The translations under genes were made by a program, and so were the position numbers. Positions 55,185-64,000 of a stretch of 64,000 bases of DNA are shown here, piece after piece. A model generated the notes under the pieces. It was not told the DNA's origin, searched no databases, and saw only the letters and a program-made list of their open reading frames with translations. The DNA is from Shewanella seohaensis (GTDB lineage Bacteria; Pseudomonadota; Gammaproteobacteria; Enterobacterales; Shewanellaceae): contig NZ_CP104900.1 in assembly GCF_025449215.1 (NCBI RefSeq), positions 1,426,001-1,490,000 of the forward strand. The letters are read 5' to 3'. Position 1 is the first letter of the stretch; the number at the start of each line of letters is the position of its first letter.

Positions 55185-55682
55185 ATGCCTAACTCAGAGT
55201 TATCATCCTTAGATAAAACGTCGGATACGGCGGAAAATACTCAAGCAGACAATGCCTTATGTTTAGAGAATCAGGTTTGCTTCTCTCTTTACAGCGCCGC
55301 GAATGCCATGGTGCGCGCCTATCGTCCTATGCTCGATAAGTTGGATTTAACCTATCCCCAGTATTTAGTCATGCTGGTGTTGTGGCAGGAGCAGGGGATC
55401 AGTGTGAAGACCCTAGGGGATAAATTGTTCCTCGATTCGGGGACGTTGACGCCCTTGTTAAAACGTTTAGAGTCGAAAGGACTGGTGAGTCGTGGACGCA
55501 GCGACCAAGATGAAAGGGTGCGGGTATTGTCTCTGACAACTGCTGGACAGGCGCTAAAACTCGAGGCGAGTGAGATCCCGCATCTGATGCGCTGTAAAAT
55601 CGGTGCTGAGATAGAAGATCTTAAGGCGTTAAAAGCCATGTGTGACAAAGCCTTAAAGCAATTGCACGCCAGTATCGAATAG
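55185..55682 (+). CDS. ohrR: OhrR, MarR-family peroxide-sensing repressor
   Basis: 165 residues from ATG 55185. GTG 55152 is rejected because it lies inside the operator palindrome, which would put a start codon in the binding site. MarR winged helix (~65-130): LTYPQYLVMLVLWQEQGISVKTLGDKLFLDSGTLTPLLKRLESKGLVSRGRSDQDERV. The N-terminal cysteine in LENQVCFSLYSA is the family's redox sensor; oxidation by organic peroxide releases the repressor from DNA. It controls ohr and itself. Confidence 0.93.
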   Translation: MPNSELSSLDKTSDTAENTQADNALCLENQVCFSLYSAANAMVRAYRPMLDKLDLTYPQYLVMLVLWQEQGISVKTLGDKLFLDSGTLTPLLKRLESKGLVSRGRSDQDERVRVLSLTTAGQALKLEASEIPHLMRCKIGAEIEDLKALKAMCDKALKQLHASIE

Positions 55683-55747
55683 TGTGAAAGCCAATCTGTG
55701 ATAGCAAGGGAGTGGAACATGGATAAACACACCATCAAGGCGCTGGG

Positions 55748-56938
55748 ATGGATAAAGTCGGTATGAGCTCATACGATATTGCGATTATCGGTGGTGGGAT
55801 CAGCGGTGTCGGTATCGCCCAATACGCAGCGGCGGCGGGATATTCGACCCTGCTTATCGAAAAAGGCGAGATAGGCGGTCAAACCTCAGCTAATTCCAGC
55901 AAGTTGATCCACGGTGGTTTACGATATCTTGAAAGCGGACAAGTGAACCTAGTGCGCAAATCCTTGCAGGAGCGGCGCCATCTGCTCGACTTCGCGCCCA
56001 GCTTAGTCAAGCCAGTGCCTTTTTATATTCCCGTCTATCAAGACAGTCAGCGTAACCCCTGGACGATTCGGGCGGGCTTGAGTTTGTATGCGCTACTCAG
56101 TGAATTTGATCCGCTCGGCCGCTTTGTGTCTATTCCCGCCGTACATTGGCATCGTTTTAAAGGGCTTAAGCTCTCGGGGTTAAAGGCGGTATTCCAGTAT
56201 TGGGATGCGCAAACCGATGATAAATTGCTGACCCAAGCGGTGGCCCGTAGTGCCGAGGCATTGGGTGCCCATGTGTATGCCGAGGCGGAGTTTTTACAGC
56301 TTAATCACTTGAGTGAGCAAATTGACTTAAGCTTTCGCCATCGCGGCGAAGTGCAACAGATTGAGGCTAAGTTGGTGATTAATGCCGCCGGTCCTTGGGT
56401 GAATGAGGTGCTGGCAAAGGTGTCACCGCCCTTGGCTGGCGTTGAGCTGGATTGGGTGCAGGGCGCGCATTTACTGTTGGATTTACCCGCCCCCGACGGC
56501 ATCCTATATTTAGAATCTTGCTTCGATAAGCGGGTGATTTTTGTGATGCCTTGGTATGGTCAACTGCTAATTGGCACCACAGAAACCGAGCTGACATCTC
56601 TAGATACACAGCCTCATGTGACTGAGTCTGAAATAAATTACCTTTTAGGTATTTATCGGCACTACTTTCCTATGTCACCTTCGATTGAAGAACTCAAAAT
56701 TAAGATAGTGCAGACGTTTTGTGGCGTGAGGGTATTACCTAAACAGGCAAGCTCCGCCTTTGAGCGCCCAAGGGATACCCTAATGCAAACCTCGATTTCT
56801 CACCCGAGATTACTGAGTCTCTACGGCGGAAAACTCACGACCTTTAGGAGCACCTCGGCCGAAGTGCTTGAGTGGGTTGAACAAAAACTCGGAAAACGTA
56901 CTCCCATCGCCGATGTCGATAGTCTGAGATTAAGTTAA
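55748..56938 (+). CDS. GlpD-like FAD-dependent oxidoreductase, short form
   Basis: 396 residues. FAD-binding motif IAIIGGGISGVGIAQYAAAAG, then the glycerol-3-phosphate dehydrogenase signature SSKLIHGGLRYLESG, FVMPWYGQLLIGTTE and C-terminal YGGKLTTFR. It lacks the ~130-residue C-terminal domain of E. coli GlpD (501 residues), so true glycerol-3-phosphate dehydrogenase activity is plausible but not certain. It may feed quinones like GlpD. It starts 65 bases after ohrR on the same strand; AAGG lies 8 bases upstream. Confidence 0.85.
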   Translation: MDKVGMSSYDIAIIGGGISGVGIAQYAAAAGYSTLLIEKGEIGGQTSANSSKLIHGGLRYLESGQVNLVRKSLQERRHLLDFAPSLVKPVPFYIPVYQDSQRNPWTIRAGLSLYALLSEFDPLGRFVSIPAVHWHRFKGLKLSGLKAVFQYWDAQTDDKLLTQAVARSAEALGAHVYAEAEFLQLNHLSEQIDLSFRHRGEVQQIEAKLVINAAGPWVNEVLAKVSPPLAGVELDWVQGAHLLLDLPAPDGILYLESCFDKRVIFVMPWYGQLLIGTTETELTSLDTQPHVTESEINYLLGIYRHYFPMSPSIEELKIKIVQTFCGVRVLPKQASSAFERPRDTLMQTSISHPRLLSLYGGKLTTFRSTSAEVLEWVEQKLGKRTPIADVDSLRLS

Positions 56939-57117
56939 TCTGGGCCGGATAATCGGCCAAGGCTGCACTTCAAGGTGATTTTTCGGCATAAAAACGCTAA
57001 AGTGTGGCGCTTTTTGACTGAGGCCTTAATCCTGTTTGTTATGCTTCAGTTGTCATCCAAATTTCACTCGCCATCTCAATAGATAAGATAGACGGGCACT
57101 GCTGTGGGTACGATGCT

Positions 57118-58272
57118 GTGAGTACATTAGTACAATGTGGGTATTTTGAACGAGGCCAATGCCAATCCTGTCGCCATATTAAGCTCCCTATGGCGCAGCA
57201 ACTGGCGGCCAAAACCCAAGAATTGCAGCAATTGTTAGCGGCTTTTGTCGATAACGCCGAAGCGCAGTTTTTACCTCCGGTTGTAGGTGACAGCAGCGGT
57301 TTTCGTAACAAGGCGAAAATGGTCGTCTTGGGCGCGGCCCATGCTCCTGTACTGGGGATTGTTAGTCCCAGCGGCGAGGCGGTGAGCCTGTGTGACTGTC
57401 TGTTGTATCCTGCTGATATGCAAGCCTTACTCCACCGTTTAGAGCGCTTTGTTCAGCAGGCGGGCATTCCGCCTTACCGTGTCGATAAGGCCAAGGGCGA
57501 GCTTAAATTTATCCTACTGACGCGCAGCCAAGTGCGTGGCGAGTATATGCTGCGGTTTGTGCTGCGCTCACGAGATGCCATAGCCCGTATCGAGCGTGAA
57601 TTGCCTGCGCTGATGGCCGAATATCCGCAGATCAAAGTCGTTTCAGTCAATTTGCAGCCTATTCATATGGCCATCTTGGAAGGTGAGGAGGAGATTTTCC
57701 TAACCGAAAACACTCGCCTCGAAGAGCGCTTTAACGATGTGCCTTTGTTTATTCGCCCCAAGAGCTTTTTTCAAACCAACCCGCAGGTGGCGGCAAAGCT
57801 GTATCAAACCGCCCGTGAGTGGGTGGCTGACTTTGCGCCAGCTTCCCTTTGGGATTTATTTTGTGGTGTGGGCGGTTTTGGTTTGCACTGTGCAGCTAAG
57901 GATATCCCATTGACAGGGATTGAAATTGAGGCCGAAGCCATTGCCTGCGCTAAGATGTCGGCGCAGTTGATGGGGCTGGATAACGTACAGTTTATGGCGC
58001 TCGATTCCACTGACTTTGCCAAGGGCGATGCGGCGCAAACTAAGCCCGAGTTGATTATTGTCAACCCGCCGCGCCGTGGGATCGGCGAGTCTCTGTGCCA
58101 TTCCTTAAGTGAATTTGCCCCTAAGGCGATTTTGTATTCCAGCTGCAATCCTAAAACCTTAGCCAAAGATCTCGGCCATATTCGTGGCTATCGGTTAACT
58201 AAGGTGCAGTTGTTCGATCTCTTTCCCCACTCGGATCATTTCGAAGTATTAGCCTTATTAGTGAAAGACTAA
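57118..58272 (+). CDS. rlmC: 23S rRNA (uracil-747 C5)-methyltransferase RlmC
   Basis: 384 residues from GTG 57118. The N-terminal iron-sulfur cysteines ([13 protein letters not shown]) and the later CDCLL match RlmC/RumB rather than RlmD, which carries an extra TRAM domain. SAM-binding [31 protein letters not shown], the NPPRRGIG loop and the catalytic cysteine in [15 protein letters not shown] are present. It methylates U747 of 23S rRNA. Converges with the kinase gene (14-base gap). Confidence 0.93.
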   Translation: MSTLVQCGYFERGQCQSCRHIKLPMAQQLAAKTQELQQLLAAFVDNAEAQFLPPVVGDSSGFRNKAKMVVLGAAHAPVLGIVSPSGEAVSLCDCLLYPADMQALLHRLERFVQQAGIPPYRVDKAKGELKFILLTRSQVRGEYMLRFVLRSRDAIARIERELPALMAEYPQIKVVSVNLQPIHMAILEGEEEIFLTENTRLEERFNDVPLFIRPKSFFQTNPQVAAKLYQTAREWVADFAPASLWDLFCGVGGFGLHCAAKDIPLTGIEIEAEAIACAKMSAQLMGLDNVQFMALDSTDFAKGDAAQTKPELIIVNPPRRGIGESLCHSLSEFAPKAILYSSCNPKTLAKDLGHIRGYRLTKVQLFDLFPHSDHFEVLALLVKD

Positions 58273-58286
58273 ACCTCAACACGCCA

Positions 58287-59516
58287 TTACTCGGCGTCAG
58301 TGTCGGCTTTAGGCGTTAAGGCATCGTCCCAGCTAATGCTGATTTCGGCGCCGCCTAAGGCCTGTGAGCGGCTTAACTCCAGCGTACCATAATGCCAAGT
58401 GGCAATTTTCTTGACGATATATAGCCCTAAACCATAGCCACTAGTATCACTCTGCTGGCTATCCCGCTCGAAGGCCGCCACCAGTTTTTTGCCTTTACCC
58501 TCAAACCCCGGACCATCATCCTCAACACTAATCCGATTTATGCCTCCTTGCTGATGGAAGTGGACATGGATGTCACGCTGAGCGAAACGCATGGCATTTT
58601 GGATCAGGTTTTGAATCGCAATCGTCATCGCAATCGGGTCGAAATGCGCCTGCTGCGAGTCATGGTGAAACACTATGTTGAACTTAGGTTGGTAGATAGC
58701 GTATTTGTGGGCCAGCTTTTCCATAAACAAGCTGATGGCTTGCGACTCTTGGCTGAGGGTTTCTTCCTTATGCTCTAGACGGGCAAAAGACAGATAATTT
58801 GCAGCAAGCTGTTCAATATCATCGATATCTTCATTTAAGCGATTGGCGTAATTGCTGTCTATCTGTGGCCGAATGATTTCCAGCGCAAAGCGCATCCGTG
58901 CAAGAGGCGTGCGTACCTCATGGGAGATGGTGCGTGACAGCTCCTTATGCATCTGGATAAAGTCGACGATTTGGTGACTGACACTGTTAAAAGCCTTAGC
59001 AAGCGGGAAAATTGCCGAATGTTTATGGACTTCGTTGGGACGTTTGCGCGGGGCTTGGCCAAATTCGATAGCGGCCTGCTGCAAATGGTTAAGATCTCGA
59101 AATACCGGCCAGATCCACCAGAGGGCAACTAAACAGAGTGATGAATATAACCCTAATAAAATCAAACTGGTATTACGCTCTTTGGGCGCAGAGGTTTTCA
59201 ATGGACCCAGCATCAAGATGTGCTGTTTGTCTTTATCTAAGTGGTAATAATAAAGCTCATTGCTGCTATGGCGCAGGGCGATGGTCGCGCCCTGTTGCAG
59301 CGAGTCCTCTAAGTTTTCCGGCAGTGAGAGGGCGCCGATGGGGAGGCGTTGTATCTTCGGAAGCTGCTCATCATAGTTTTGTAGCAGGTCGTCGACGTCG
59401 ATTTGGTAGTTGTACTCATCGTGGGCAAAATGCTCGGCGAGTTCACCAAAGCTCCAGATCACCAATCCGCAGGACAACAATAAAAATATAAACAAGCGGT
59501 AGAACTGAAATTTCAT
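58287..59516 (-). CDS. Sensor histidine kinase of the mipA cluster (RstB/CarS-like)
   Basis: 409 residues. TM1 at ~8-23, a ~95-residue periplasmic sensor, TM2 at ~115-135 (LILLGLYSSLCLVALWWI), HAMP-like segment, HisKA with histidine in ISHEVRTPLARMRF, and ATPase domain (NLIQNAMRFA, VEDDGPGF, SGYGLGLYIVKKIA). Partner of the response regulator just upstream. Similar kinases beside OmpV genes in Vibrio cholerae respond to cationic peptides; the signal here is unknown. Confidence 0.9.
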   Translation of the reverse strand: MKFQFYRLFIFLLLSCGLVIWSFGELAEHFAHDEYNYQIDVDDLLQNYDEQLPKIQRLPIGALSLPENLEDSLQQGATIALRHSSNELYYYHLDKDKQHILMLGPLKTSAPKERNTSLILLGLYSSLCLVALWWIWPVFRDLNHLQQAAIEFGQAPRKRPNEVHKHSAIFPLAKAFNSVSHQIVDFIQMHKELSRTISHEVRTPLARMRFALEIIRPQIDSNYANRLNEDIDDIEQLAANYLSFARLEHKEETLSQESQAISLFMEKLAHKYAIYQPKFNIVFHHDSQQAHFDPIAMTIAIQNLIQNAMRFAQRDIHVHFHQQGGINRISVEDDGPGFEGKGKKLVAAFERDSQQSDTSGYGLGLYIVKKIATWHYGTLELSRSQALGGAEISISWDDALTPKADTDAE

Positions 59517-60243
59517 TTCGGTTAAACCTAGCCTTTTTGGGTAAGTAATTGAATAAATAGCCTTTGCCGTGAATCGTCGTAATGGCTAATCCCGGCACAT
59601 TGAGCTCATCTAAGCGTTTACGCAGGCGGCTGATTTTTAAATCTATGGCCCTGTCTAAACCGTCATATTCGCGGCCGACCAGCTGTTCGAATAAAAACTC
59701 CCGCGATAACACTTTGCCGGCGTGCAGGGCGAAGATCCACAGCAGTGAAAACTCTTTAGTGGTAAAGGAGAGGGCTTCATCCCCCAGATTCACTTGCTGT
59801 AGGTTAGGGTCTAAAAATAAGTCGTGTAGCTTAAGTTTACTGCGACTGCTGCTGGATTGTTGTTTGCGCAGGTTGGCCTTAATCCGCGCCAGCAGTAAAG
59901 GCGGCACCACGGGTTTGAGCAAGTAATCGCAGGCGCCTAGATTTAATCCCCTAATTTGGTCGGCATGATTATCGAGCGCCGTTAGGAAGATAATCGGGCA
60001 GGGATAACTCGCGGCCAACTGCGGATAGCTGCTAAAGCCATCTTGTCCTGGCAGCATGACATCGCAAATGATGAGGTCAAAATCATCGGTATCCTGGCGG
60101 ATGAGTGCATCTTCGGCATTATCTAAGTGGATAAGCTTAAAACCCTCTTGGGTTAAATAGGTACAGACCAAGTCTGCAAGGGGTTGGTCGTCTTCAATCA
60201 ACAGGATTTGCAATTGGGGCTCGGACATTGGCGCGCTTGTCAT
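59443..60243 (-). CDS. OmpR-family response regulator of the mipA cluster
   Basis: 266 residues as written. Receiver ~12-125 (LLIEDDQP, phospho-aspartate in LIICDVMLPGQDGF, lysine in YLLKPV), then a winged helix (~135-240; LSREFLFEQLVGREYDGLDRAIDLKISRLRKRL, IHGKGYLF). The last ~25 residues lie within the kinase's start (74-base overlap) and are hydrophobic, unlike the family. Adding one base to the A run of CCCAAAAAGG (59534-59538) would end the protein at PKKG just 11 bases before the kinase start. So a frameshift is suspected. ATGA overlap with the DUF3019 gene. Confidence 0.88.
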   Translation of the reverse strand: MTSAPMSEPQLQILLIEDDQPLADLVCTYLTQEGFKLIHLDNAEDALIRQDTDDFDLIICDVMLPGQDGFSSYPQLAASYPCPIIFLTALDNHADQIRGLNLGACDYLLKPVVPPLLLARIKANLRKQQSSSSRSKLKLHDLFLDPNLQQVNLGDEALSFTTKEFSLLWIFALHAGKVLSREFLFEQLVGREYDGLDRAIDLKISRLRKRLDELNVPGLAITTIHGKGYLFNYLPKKARFNRNEISVLPLVYIFIVVLRIGDLELW

Positions 60244-60659
60244 AATAAGTTCCAGTTTAGTCCGCGACGTCTTCTGGGATTGGCGGGTTCAAACTTAGCG
60301 ACTTTGACTAACGCTGTAGTCACTATGTGGTTGCTTTGCGGATCCCTGAGTTCAAATAAGGCATCTTTTGCGAGGGTCAATTGCACTTGGTATTTAAAAT
60401 TGAGACTGTCCTCAAAGCAGGTGAGTGCGACCGCTTCCGTAGTGAGCCACACACAGAGTGACTGCGGAATATCCGATTGATACTCAATGAGTAAGTCCAA
60501 ATGGCAGTCGGGCTTTTCGAGGGTGACGGCACAAGTATTCGGTGTGATTTTTAGCTCGTCGGCGAGGGACGTCAGGCTGACGAAGCAGGCCAAGATTAAG
60601 CTGCAATAGGTACAATAGGTGAGCCAGAGTGAGCTTGAATGACAAGGTTTAGAAATCAT
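60240..60659 (-). CDS. DUF3019 family secreted protein
   Basis: 139 residues. Signal peptide (~1-33, ILACFVSLTSLADE), then a small domain with cysteine pairs (TCAVTLEKPDCHL, LCVWLTTEAVALTCFED). Family of unknown function, typically found between MipA/OmpV and a two-component system, as here. It overlaps the mipA stop by 11 bases and the response-regulator start by 4 bases, so the operon is translationally coupled. A periplasmic accessory or sensor role is possible. Confidence 0.8.
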   Translation of the reverse strand: MISKPCHSSSLWLTYCTYCSLILACFVSLTSLADELKITPNTCAVTLEKPDCHLDLLIEYQSDIPQSLCVWLTTEAVALTCFEDSLNFKYQVQLTLAKDALFELRDPQSNHIVTTALVKVAKFEPANPRRRRGLNWNLL

Positions 60660-61490
60660 AGCTAAACCCTACAAAGCCAGAAAAATAGCCGGACTTATCG
60701 ATCAGCACACTGTCGGTGATTTCTTGCCCTAACCAGGTATATTCTAGGATCCCAACAAAATTCACATTGTCGAAAATGGGCACATTGACCACGGTACGGG
60801 CATGGTAATTGATGGCGGCCGAGGGTTGATATTTGGTTCGCAGTGGGCCTTCTTCTTCCTTGGTGAGTTTGTAGTAGTAACTGACGAGGTTTTCACTTTT
60901 TCGAATCGCACCGACTTCAAAGCCGAGCGCGCCCCAAGAAAACGCCTGACTGCGTTTTAGCCTGATTTGAATTTCATTACCTTGGTGCACCCCAGTAATA
61001 TCGTGGAAGTATCCGAGACTCACATCGAGATAGGGTGTCACCCAGGTGGTATTGACTCCACCTAGGTAGGAAAGATTGCGTTCAATTTCCTCAAATTTAA
61101 CGACTTTTGGATTAATGGGCTGCTTCACTGGGGTATAACCTAAAATATCACTCAGTAATAGTTTATTCAGTCCATCGAATTCGTAGAAAAACCGTCCTCA
61201 TTAAAGCGTGTCTGCAGGTCAACAATAAAATTTTCCGACTCATACAGGCTGTAACCTAAGGTGAAGTTCTCGACATAAAAGTTCTCACCGTAGTAATACC
61301 AAGTGGGCAATATCCAAGTGTTGACGTTATCCACCTTCGCCCTTGGATTTTCGAGCGCGCCATAACCCGCGGCAAGGGAAATCTGCCAGTCTCCGGCGGA
61401 AACTGTTTCAATTTCTTTAGCTTGCAGCGCGGCACTCTGACTTAGTAGTAGTGCGAGCAGTAAGAATCGTTTTTTAACCTTAACTGTCAC
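60649..61490 (-). pseudogene. MipA/OmpV-family outer-membrane protein, one frameshift
   Basis: The first frame (61490-61167) holds a signal peptide (FLLLALLLSQSAALQAKE) and the first barrel strands (GDWQISLAAGYGALENP, FNEDGF), then runs off. The second frame carries the rest (from FYEFDGLNKLLLSDILGYTP via KQPINPKV to FVGFSYDF). Adding one base to the run at 61187-61191 joins them into 280 residues. The C-terminal phenylalanine and alternating aromatic strands mark an outer-membrane barrel. MipA/OmpV proteins scaffold murein enzymes or act as porins. First gene of the four-gene operon with DUF3019 and the two-component system. Likely intact in reality. Confidence 0.85.
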
Positions 61491-61597
61491 TTCTTAGATA
61501 ATCCCCAATGTTGTTCAAATACTTTGCTAAACCGCATTAAGACGAGCCTCAGCCTATCATTTTGTTCACAGAATTTAAGCATAATTATTCATAGTGC

Positions 61598-61679
61598 TAC
61601 AAAATGCTACATCTTTGTCTGCAAAGGAATGTGTGAGTTTTGTGTTTTTCTTGTGTTATCGAATTGTACAAAATGCTAC
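61598..61679 (+). repeat. Two copies of a 13-bp direct repeat upstream of the protease gene
   Basis: TACAAAATGCTAC occurs at 61598-61610 and 61667-61679, start to start 69 bases. The first copy is preceded by a partial extra copy (TGCTAC). It lies in the divergent promoter region between mipA and the protease gene and could be a regulator site. Confidence 0.5.
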
Positions 61680-61782
61680 GTGAAAGTGTTGAGGTTTTCT
61701 CCAGCTTGAGTGCTTAGATGGTATGCCGCTAGGCAGCTGGCCCCTAAAAACGGCTCGCAATAACAATAATGGAGAAAGCAAA

Positions 61783-64000
61783 GTGAAGCTTAAAATACTA
61801 ACTTGTACTATTGCTGCCGCCCTTTATGGTGCTGGTGCTATGCAGGCTGCTGCTAGCATAGGCGATGTACATCAACTTAAAGGTTTGCAGTTAACACCAG
61901 AGCAAATTGCAAAATTAAATGCCCCAGAAGCCAAGATCGATGATTCAGATATTGGGGTGGGACTCAACCTACAAATTACTCCTCAGGCTAACAAATTCGA
62001 ATTTGAGGAAGGGTTAACGGGTGAGCAGATTTACATCGTTCGTCTCAATCAAAAACCACTGGCGCAAGTCAGCACGGAACTGCTCGCCAGTTCAGCTACC
62101 AGCAAAACCTTTGGCAAATCGTCAAACTCAAAATTATTCGTTGCCGGTCAACCCGCTAGTAGCGCAGTAAAGAATTATCGCAGTCGCTTACTCGACAGCC
62201 AAAGACAAGTAATTGCTGACATTCAATCGACCGTGGGTTCACGTCAAGTACGTCAACAATTTACCAATGCGGTCAACGGCTTCTCTATCGCAATGACACA
62301 GGAAGAGGCGCAGCGCGTGTCTCAATTAGCCAATGTGTCTTCGGTTCGTCGCTCAAAAACCTATGAACTATTATCGGATGCGGGCCCTGAGCTAATCCAA
62401 GCCGACAAGATTTGGTCGGGCGAAGCCACCCCTGATGCGGGTGCCTACAAGGGTGAAGGTATTATCGTTGGTATCGTCGATACCGGGATTAACTCGGATC
62501 ACCGTTCATTCGCCGATGTCGGTGATGATGGTTACGACCACACTAACCCATGGGGTGCGGGTAACTACATAGGTGACTGTACTAAGAGCGGTTTTGAGAC
62601 CATGTGTAACGACAAGTTAATTGGCGTTCGCTCTTATCCTGTGATTACCGATAATTTCACCAGTGGTGTTTATGGTGCGACTCGCCCAGCTGTGGGTGAA
62701 GACTATCAAGGTCACGGTTCACACGTTGCCTCTACCGCAGCGGGTAACGTGCTGCTGGATGTGGATTATGTCAGCCCTGAAGGCGGCAAAGCCGTATCCG
62801 ATGGCGCTGTGATTAAACCGAATCTGTTCCCACGCATGAGTGGTGTTGCGCCCCATGCCAACATCGTTGCTTACCAAGTGTGTCATCCTGATAACCAGCT
62901 CAATGCGGGCTGTCCGGGTGAGGCGCTGATTGCGGGTATTGAAGATGCAATTAACGATGGCGTTGACGTCATCAACTTCTCAATCGGTGGCCAAGACTCA
63001 AACCCTTGGGTTGACGATGTGGAATTAGCTTTCTTATCGGCTCGCGAAGCGGGATTTCCGTTGCGGTTGCGGCGGGTAACTCTGGTCAACCAGCGGGTTA
63101 TAAAGAATATTTTGGTCTGATTGACCACGCGTCACCTTGGTTAATGAACGTAGCGGCCAGCACCCATGCTCGCGAAGTGGAAATCACCACTAAGCTGATT
63201 GACCCTATGGGCGGCAGTGAAGTGCCAAAATGGAGCGAAATTGTTGGTGGGGCGATTAACGCTACATCCGTCACGGGTATGGTGGTTAACGCTAAAGCCT
63301 TTGGTGATGAATACTGTGGTACGCCTTTCCCTGCGGGTACTTTCGATCTGAAAGACGGCGACGGTAATCCAACCGATGTGATCGTCGTGTGTAAGCGTAA
63401 CAGCTTAAACGATGCCAATGGTATTGCCCGTTCAGCTAAGGCGGATAACGTCAAAGCGGGCGGCGCCGATGGCATGATCATGTATAACTACGCAAACGGC
63501 GATGCGCTGGTGCCTACGGCTTCTTACTCTATTCCAAGTATTCATATTACCAAGGAAGAGTGGGACGGTCGTTGGGATAACGGCCTAGCGGGTTATGGTC
63601 TAAGTGATTGGCTGGCAAAGGGTAACTACCACATGCTGACCATTTCTGGCACCGCAATCGAACGCACTATCGACCCAGAGCGTGCCGATTGGTTAGCGGC
63701 ATTCTCCTCTCGCGGCCCAAGCCCATCGACGCCAGAAGCGTTGATCCCTGCAGTTGCTGCGCCGGGTGTGAGTATTTATGCAGCCTTTGCCGATGAGCAT
63801 CCATTTAGCGGTTCACCTGCTTCGGGCGACTTTGCTTTCTTAAACGGTACTTCGATGGCATCGCCACATGTGGCGGGTTCTATGGCGTTATTAAAGCAAG
63901 CACAGCCAAGTTGGAGTCCGACTGAGATCCAATCGGCATTGGCGATGACGGCTGAAAACAAAGTGCGTTACTATCGCTTGGATGACAAGAATGGTGATGT
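61783..64000 (+). pseudogene. Secreted subtilisin-like serine protease (S8), one frameshift, runs past the window
   Basis: Start GTG 61783 (GGAG 8 bases upstream) gives a signal peptide (VKLKILTCTIAAALYGAGAMQAAA). An inhibitor I9-like propeptide follows (~70-180), then the S8 domain with aspartate in GIVDTGINSDHRSF and histidine in DYQGHGSHVASTAAGN; the serine is in LNGTSMASPHVAGSMALL (~63846-63899). A frameshift at the G run 63051-63053 separates the first frame from the continuation (VAVAAGNSGQPAG). Adding one base restores an open frame to the window end. A PA-like insert (63200-63650) is present. Probably a large extracellular protease with C-terminal domains beyond the window. Confidence 0.9.

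Noticed and set aside
55152..55185. GTG 55152 as ohrR start
   Set aside because: It lies inside the operator palindrome; ATG 55185 has a proper ribosome binding site.
60649..61490. Two separate outer-membrane protein genes
   Set aside because: The frames are the N- and C-terminal parts of one MipA protein; one added base joins them without gap.
61524..61709. 61-codon frame upstream of the protease
   Set aside because: Overlaps the direct repeats and has no start signal or family.

Overview
This window is chromosomal DNA from a gammaproteobacterium, almost certainly Shewanella. The main evidence is a tetraheme flavocytochrome c fumarate reductase (FccA), a Tat-exported split-Soret-type cytochrome, an NhaD antiporter, a MipA/OmpV-DUF3019-two-component cluster and the metK/tkt/epd/pgk/fba order. 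No rRNA, tRNA, insertion sequence, prophage or CRISPR array was seen.

Layout. 1-2.8 kb: the 3' part of a PTS-EIIC/EAL fusion and two small unknown genes. 2.9-10.2 kb: metK, with MetJ-like boxes in its promoter region, diverging from tkt, epd, pgk and fba. 10.3-12.8 kb: a DUF481 outer-membrane protein and NhaD. 12.9-18.9 kb: an accessory-looking block in which two paralogous ToxR/ToxS-like membrane regulator pairs flank a split-Soret cytochrome and lipoprotein operon, followed by an unrecognised membrane protein. 18.9-32.8 kb: a PAS sensor with a degenerate GGDEF domain, a broken radical SAM gene, an RND pump with its adaptor, srmB, and an MHYT hybrid kinase followed by an HD-GYP response regulator. 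32.9-40.3 kb: trmN6 (frameshifted), brnQ, xerD-dsbC-recJ (recJ frameshifted) and three small genes. 40.3-48.8 kb: ahpF, ahpC, an exported M17 aminopeptidase, a spermidine-synthase-like protein, a small MscS-like channel, a DUF3332 lipoprotein, a dienelactone hydrolase and ldhA (frameshifted). 49-55.7 kb: fccA, small membrane and methyltransferase genes, a thioredoxin-CcdA-like fusion and the divergent ohr/ohrR pair with palindromic operators. 55.7-64 kb: a GlpD-like oxidoreductase, rlmC, the mipA-DUF3019-response regulator-kinase operon (mipA frameshifted) and the 5' part of a secreted subtilisin-like protease (frameshifted).

Themes. Central carbon metabolism sits beside envelope redox functions (FccA, split-Soret cytochrome, DsbC, thioredoxin-CcdA fusion), peroxide defence (AhpCF, Ohr/OhrR) and several c-di-GMP proteins (EAL, degenerate GGDEF, HD-GYP). 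The best candidate for an undescribed system is the duplicated ToxRS-like pair around the split-Soret operon.

Caution. At least seven frameshifts break genes that are otherwise well conserved. Five of them are explained by one missing base in a short mononucleotide run. Sequence error is therefore a serious alternative to gene decay, and the affected genes are annotated with their reconstructed extents.
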